DNA of 34,812 nt from Planctomycetota bacterium. Lineage in GTDB: Bacteria; Planctomycetota; SZUA-567; JAKLDR01. The stretch lies in NCBI GenBank assembly GCA_022703445.1, contig JAKLDR010000042.1:1-34812 (forward strand). The letters run 5' to 3'. Numbering within the stretch: position 1 is the first letter of the stretch; every line of letters begins with the position of its first letter. The position numbers and the translations under genes are program-made. The notes below the pieces were generated by a model, which was not told the origin of the DNA, did not search any database, and was given only the letters and a program-made list of their open reading frames with translations. This document shows, one piece after another, positions 34,552 to 34,812 of the stretch.

Positions 34552-34812
34552 CTATTTCTTCTCTTGGTTGAAGAACTCGTCCAGCCGGTCGGAGGCGGCC
34601 TGCCCGAAGGCGGCGTCCAGCCCGCTGCCGCCGCCGCCGCCGTGCGCCTTGCGGTGCTCGGCCGCGGACTTGAGGATCTCCGCGATGCGGTTGGTCAGCT
34701 CCTGGCAGTACACGCGGACCATGCCCACCGTGGTGCGGTCGTCGAACAGGATGACCAGCAGCGAGCGGTCGGCGGCCAGGCCGATGTGGATGTGCTCGTT
34801 CTTGCCCTGGTG
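34552..34812 (-). CDS. Roadblock/LC7-domain protein (5' end outside the window)
   Basis: The last 86 residues of a protein that begins beyond the window. The segment NEHIHIGLAADRSLLVILFD then VGMVRVYCQELTNRIAEIL matches the end of a Roadblock/LC7 (MglB-like) domain. A low-complexity Gly stretch and a C-terminal DRLDEFFNQEKK tail follow. Such proteins regulate small Ras-like GTPases (MglA) in polarity and motility, or act as dimeric scaffolds. It heads the visible part of the minus-strand operon; the next gene (DUF4388) starts 9 nt after its stop. Whether an MglA-like GTPase lies upstream cannot be seen. Confidence 0.82.
   Translation of the reverse strand, partial: HQGKNEHIHIGLAADRSLLVILFDDRTTVGMVRVYCQELTNRIAEILKSAAEHRKAHGGGGGSGLDAAFGQAASDRLDEFFNQEKK

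Overview
The window is about 35 kb of very GC-rich bacterial chromosome with dense, strongly GC3-biased coding. The gene content points to the PVC superphylum, most likely an uncultured member of Planctomycetota. The pointers are GntR regulators with LacI-like sensor domains, secreted PQQ/NHL beta-propeller proteins with a methyltransferase-like N-terminus, an FHA-Ser/Thr kinase with an exported TPR-like tail, an H-X-DG prepilin, and DUF4388/PEGA/TPR/PQQ multidomain proteins. This placement is inferred from family distribution; no rRNA or other phylogenetic marker is present.

Left part (1-14066): two paralogous GntR/LacI-type regulators are transcribed divergently (1-605 minus, truncated by the window edge; 727-1821 plus). 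A same-strand run of exported proteins follows: a PQQ propeller with a degenerate methyltransferase-like N-domain (1983-4868), two tandem 861-residue NHL-type propellers with an Ig-like N-domain (4887-7472 and 7546-10131), a nitrilase-superfamily hydrolase (10273-11100), and a second methyltransferase-like/PQQ propeller (11112-14066). It reads as one regulated extracytoplasmic module, probably for a carbohydrate or other small-molecule ligand. The substrate cannot be told from sequence.

Middle part (14175-24714): an orphan YgiT/MqsA-type zinc-finger protein follows an exported Ig/TPR protein on the minus strand. On the plus strand come a DUF3592 membrane protein, proC, an FHA-Ser/Thr kinase, a DUF167 (YggU) protein, purine nucleoside phosphorylase and an exported HEAT-like protein. 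Convergent to these is a fusion of CutA to adenylate kinase, with a near-consensus sigma70-type promoter.

Right part (24715-34812): a type II/IV prepilin-like protein with a clear intrinsic terminator, and an O-antigen ligase/polymerase with a TPR tail. Facing it is a tight five-gene minus-strand operon: Roadblock/LC7 protein (partial), DUF4388-TPR-TM-PEGA-PQQ protein, a small membrane coiled-coil protein and two GT4 glycosyltransferases. This right part looks like cell-surface polysaccharide and envelope biology.

The most unusual feature is a family of at least eight hairpin elements. Their arms are built from degenerate tandem 7-nt units (one locus uses 9-nt units), and the left and right arms are complementary. 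Each locus has its own heptad theme (GGTGGAN, GAATGNN, TCAGGTG-like, GCCGCAA-like). Five lie between genes and three sit in frame inside coding sequences. I do not recognise them as an established named repeat class.
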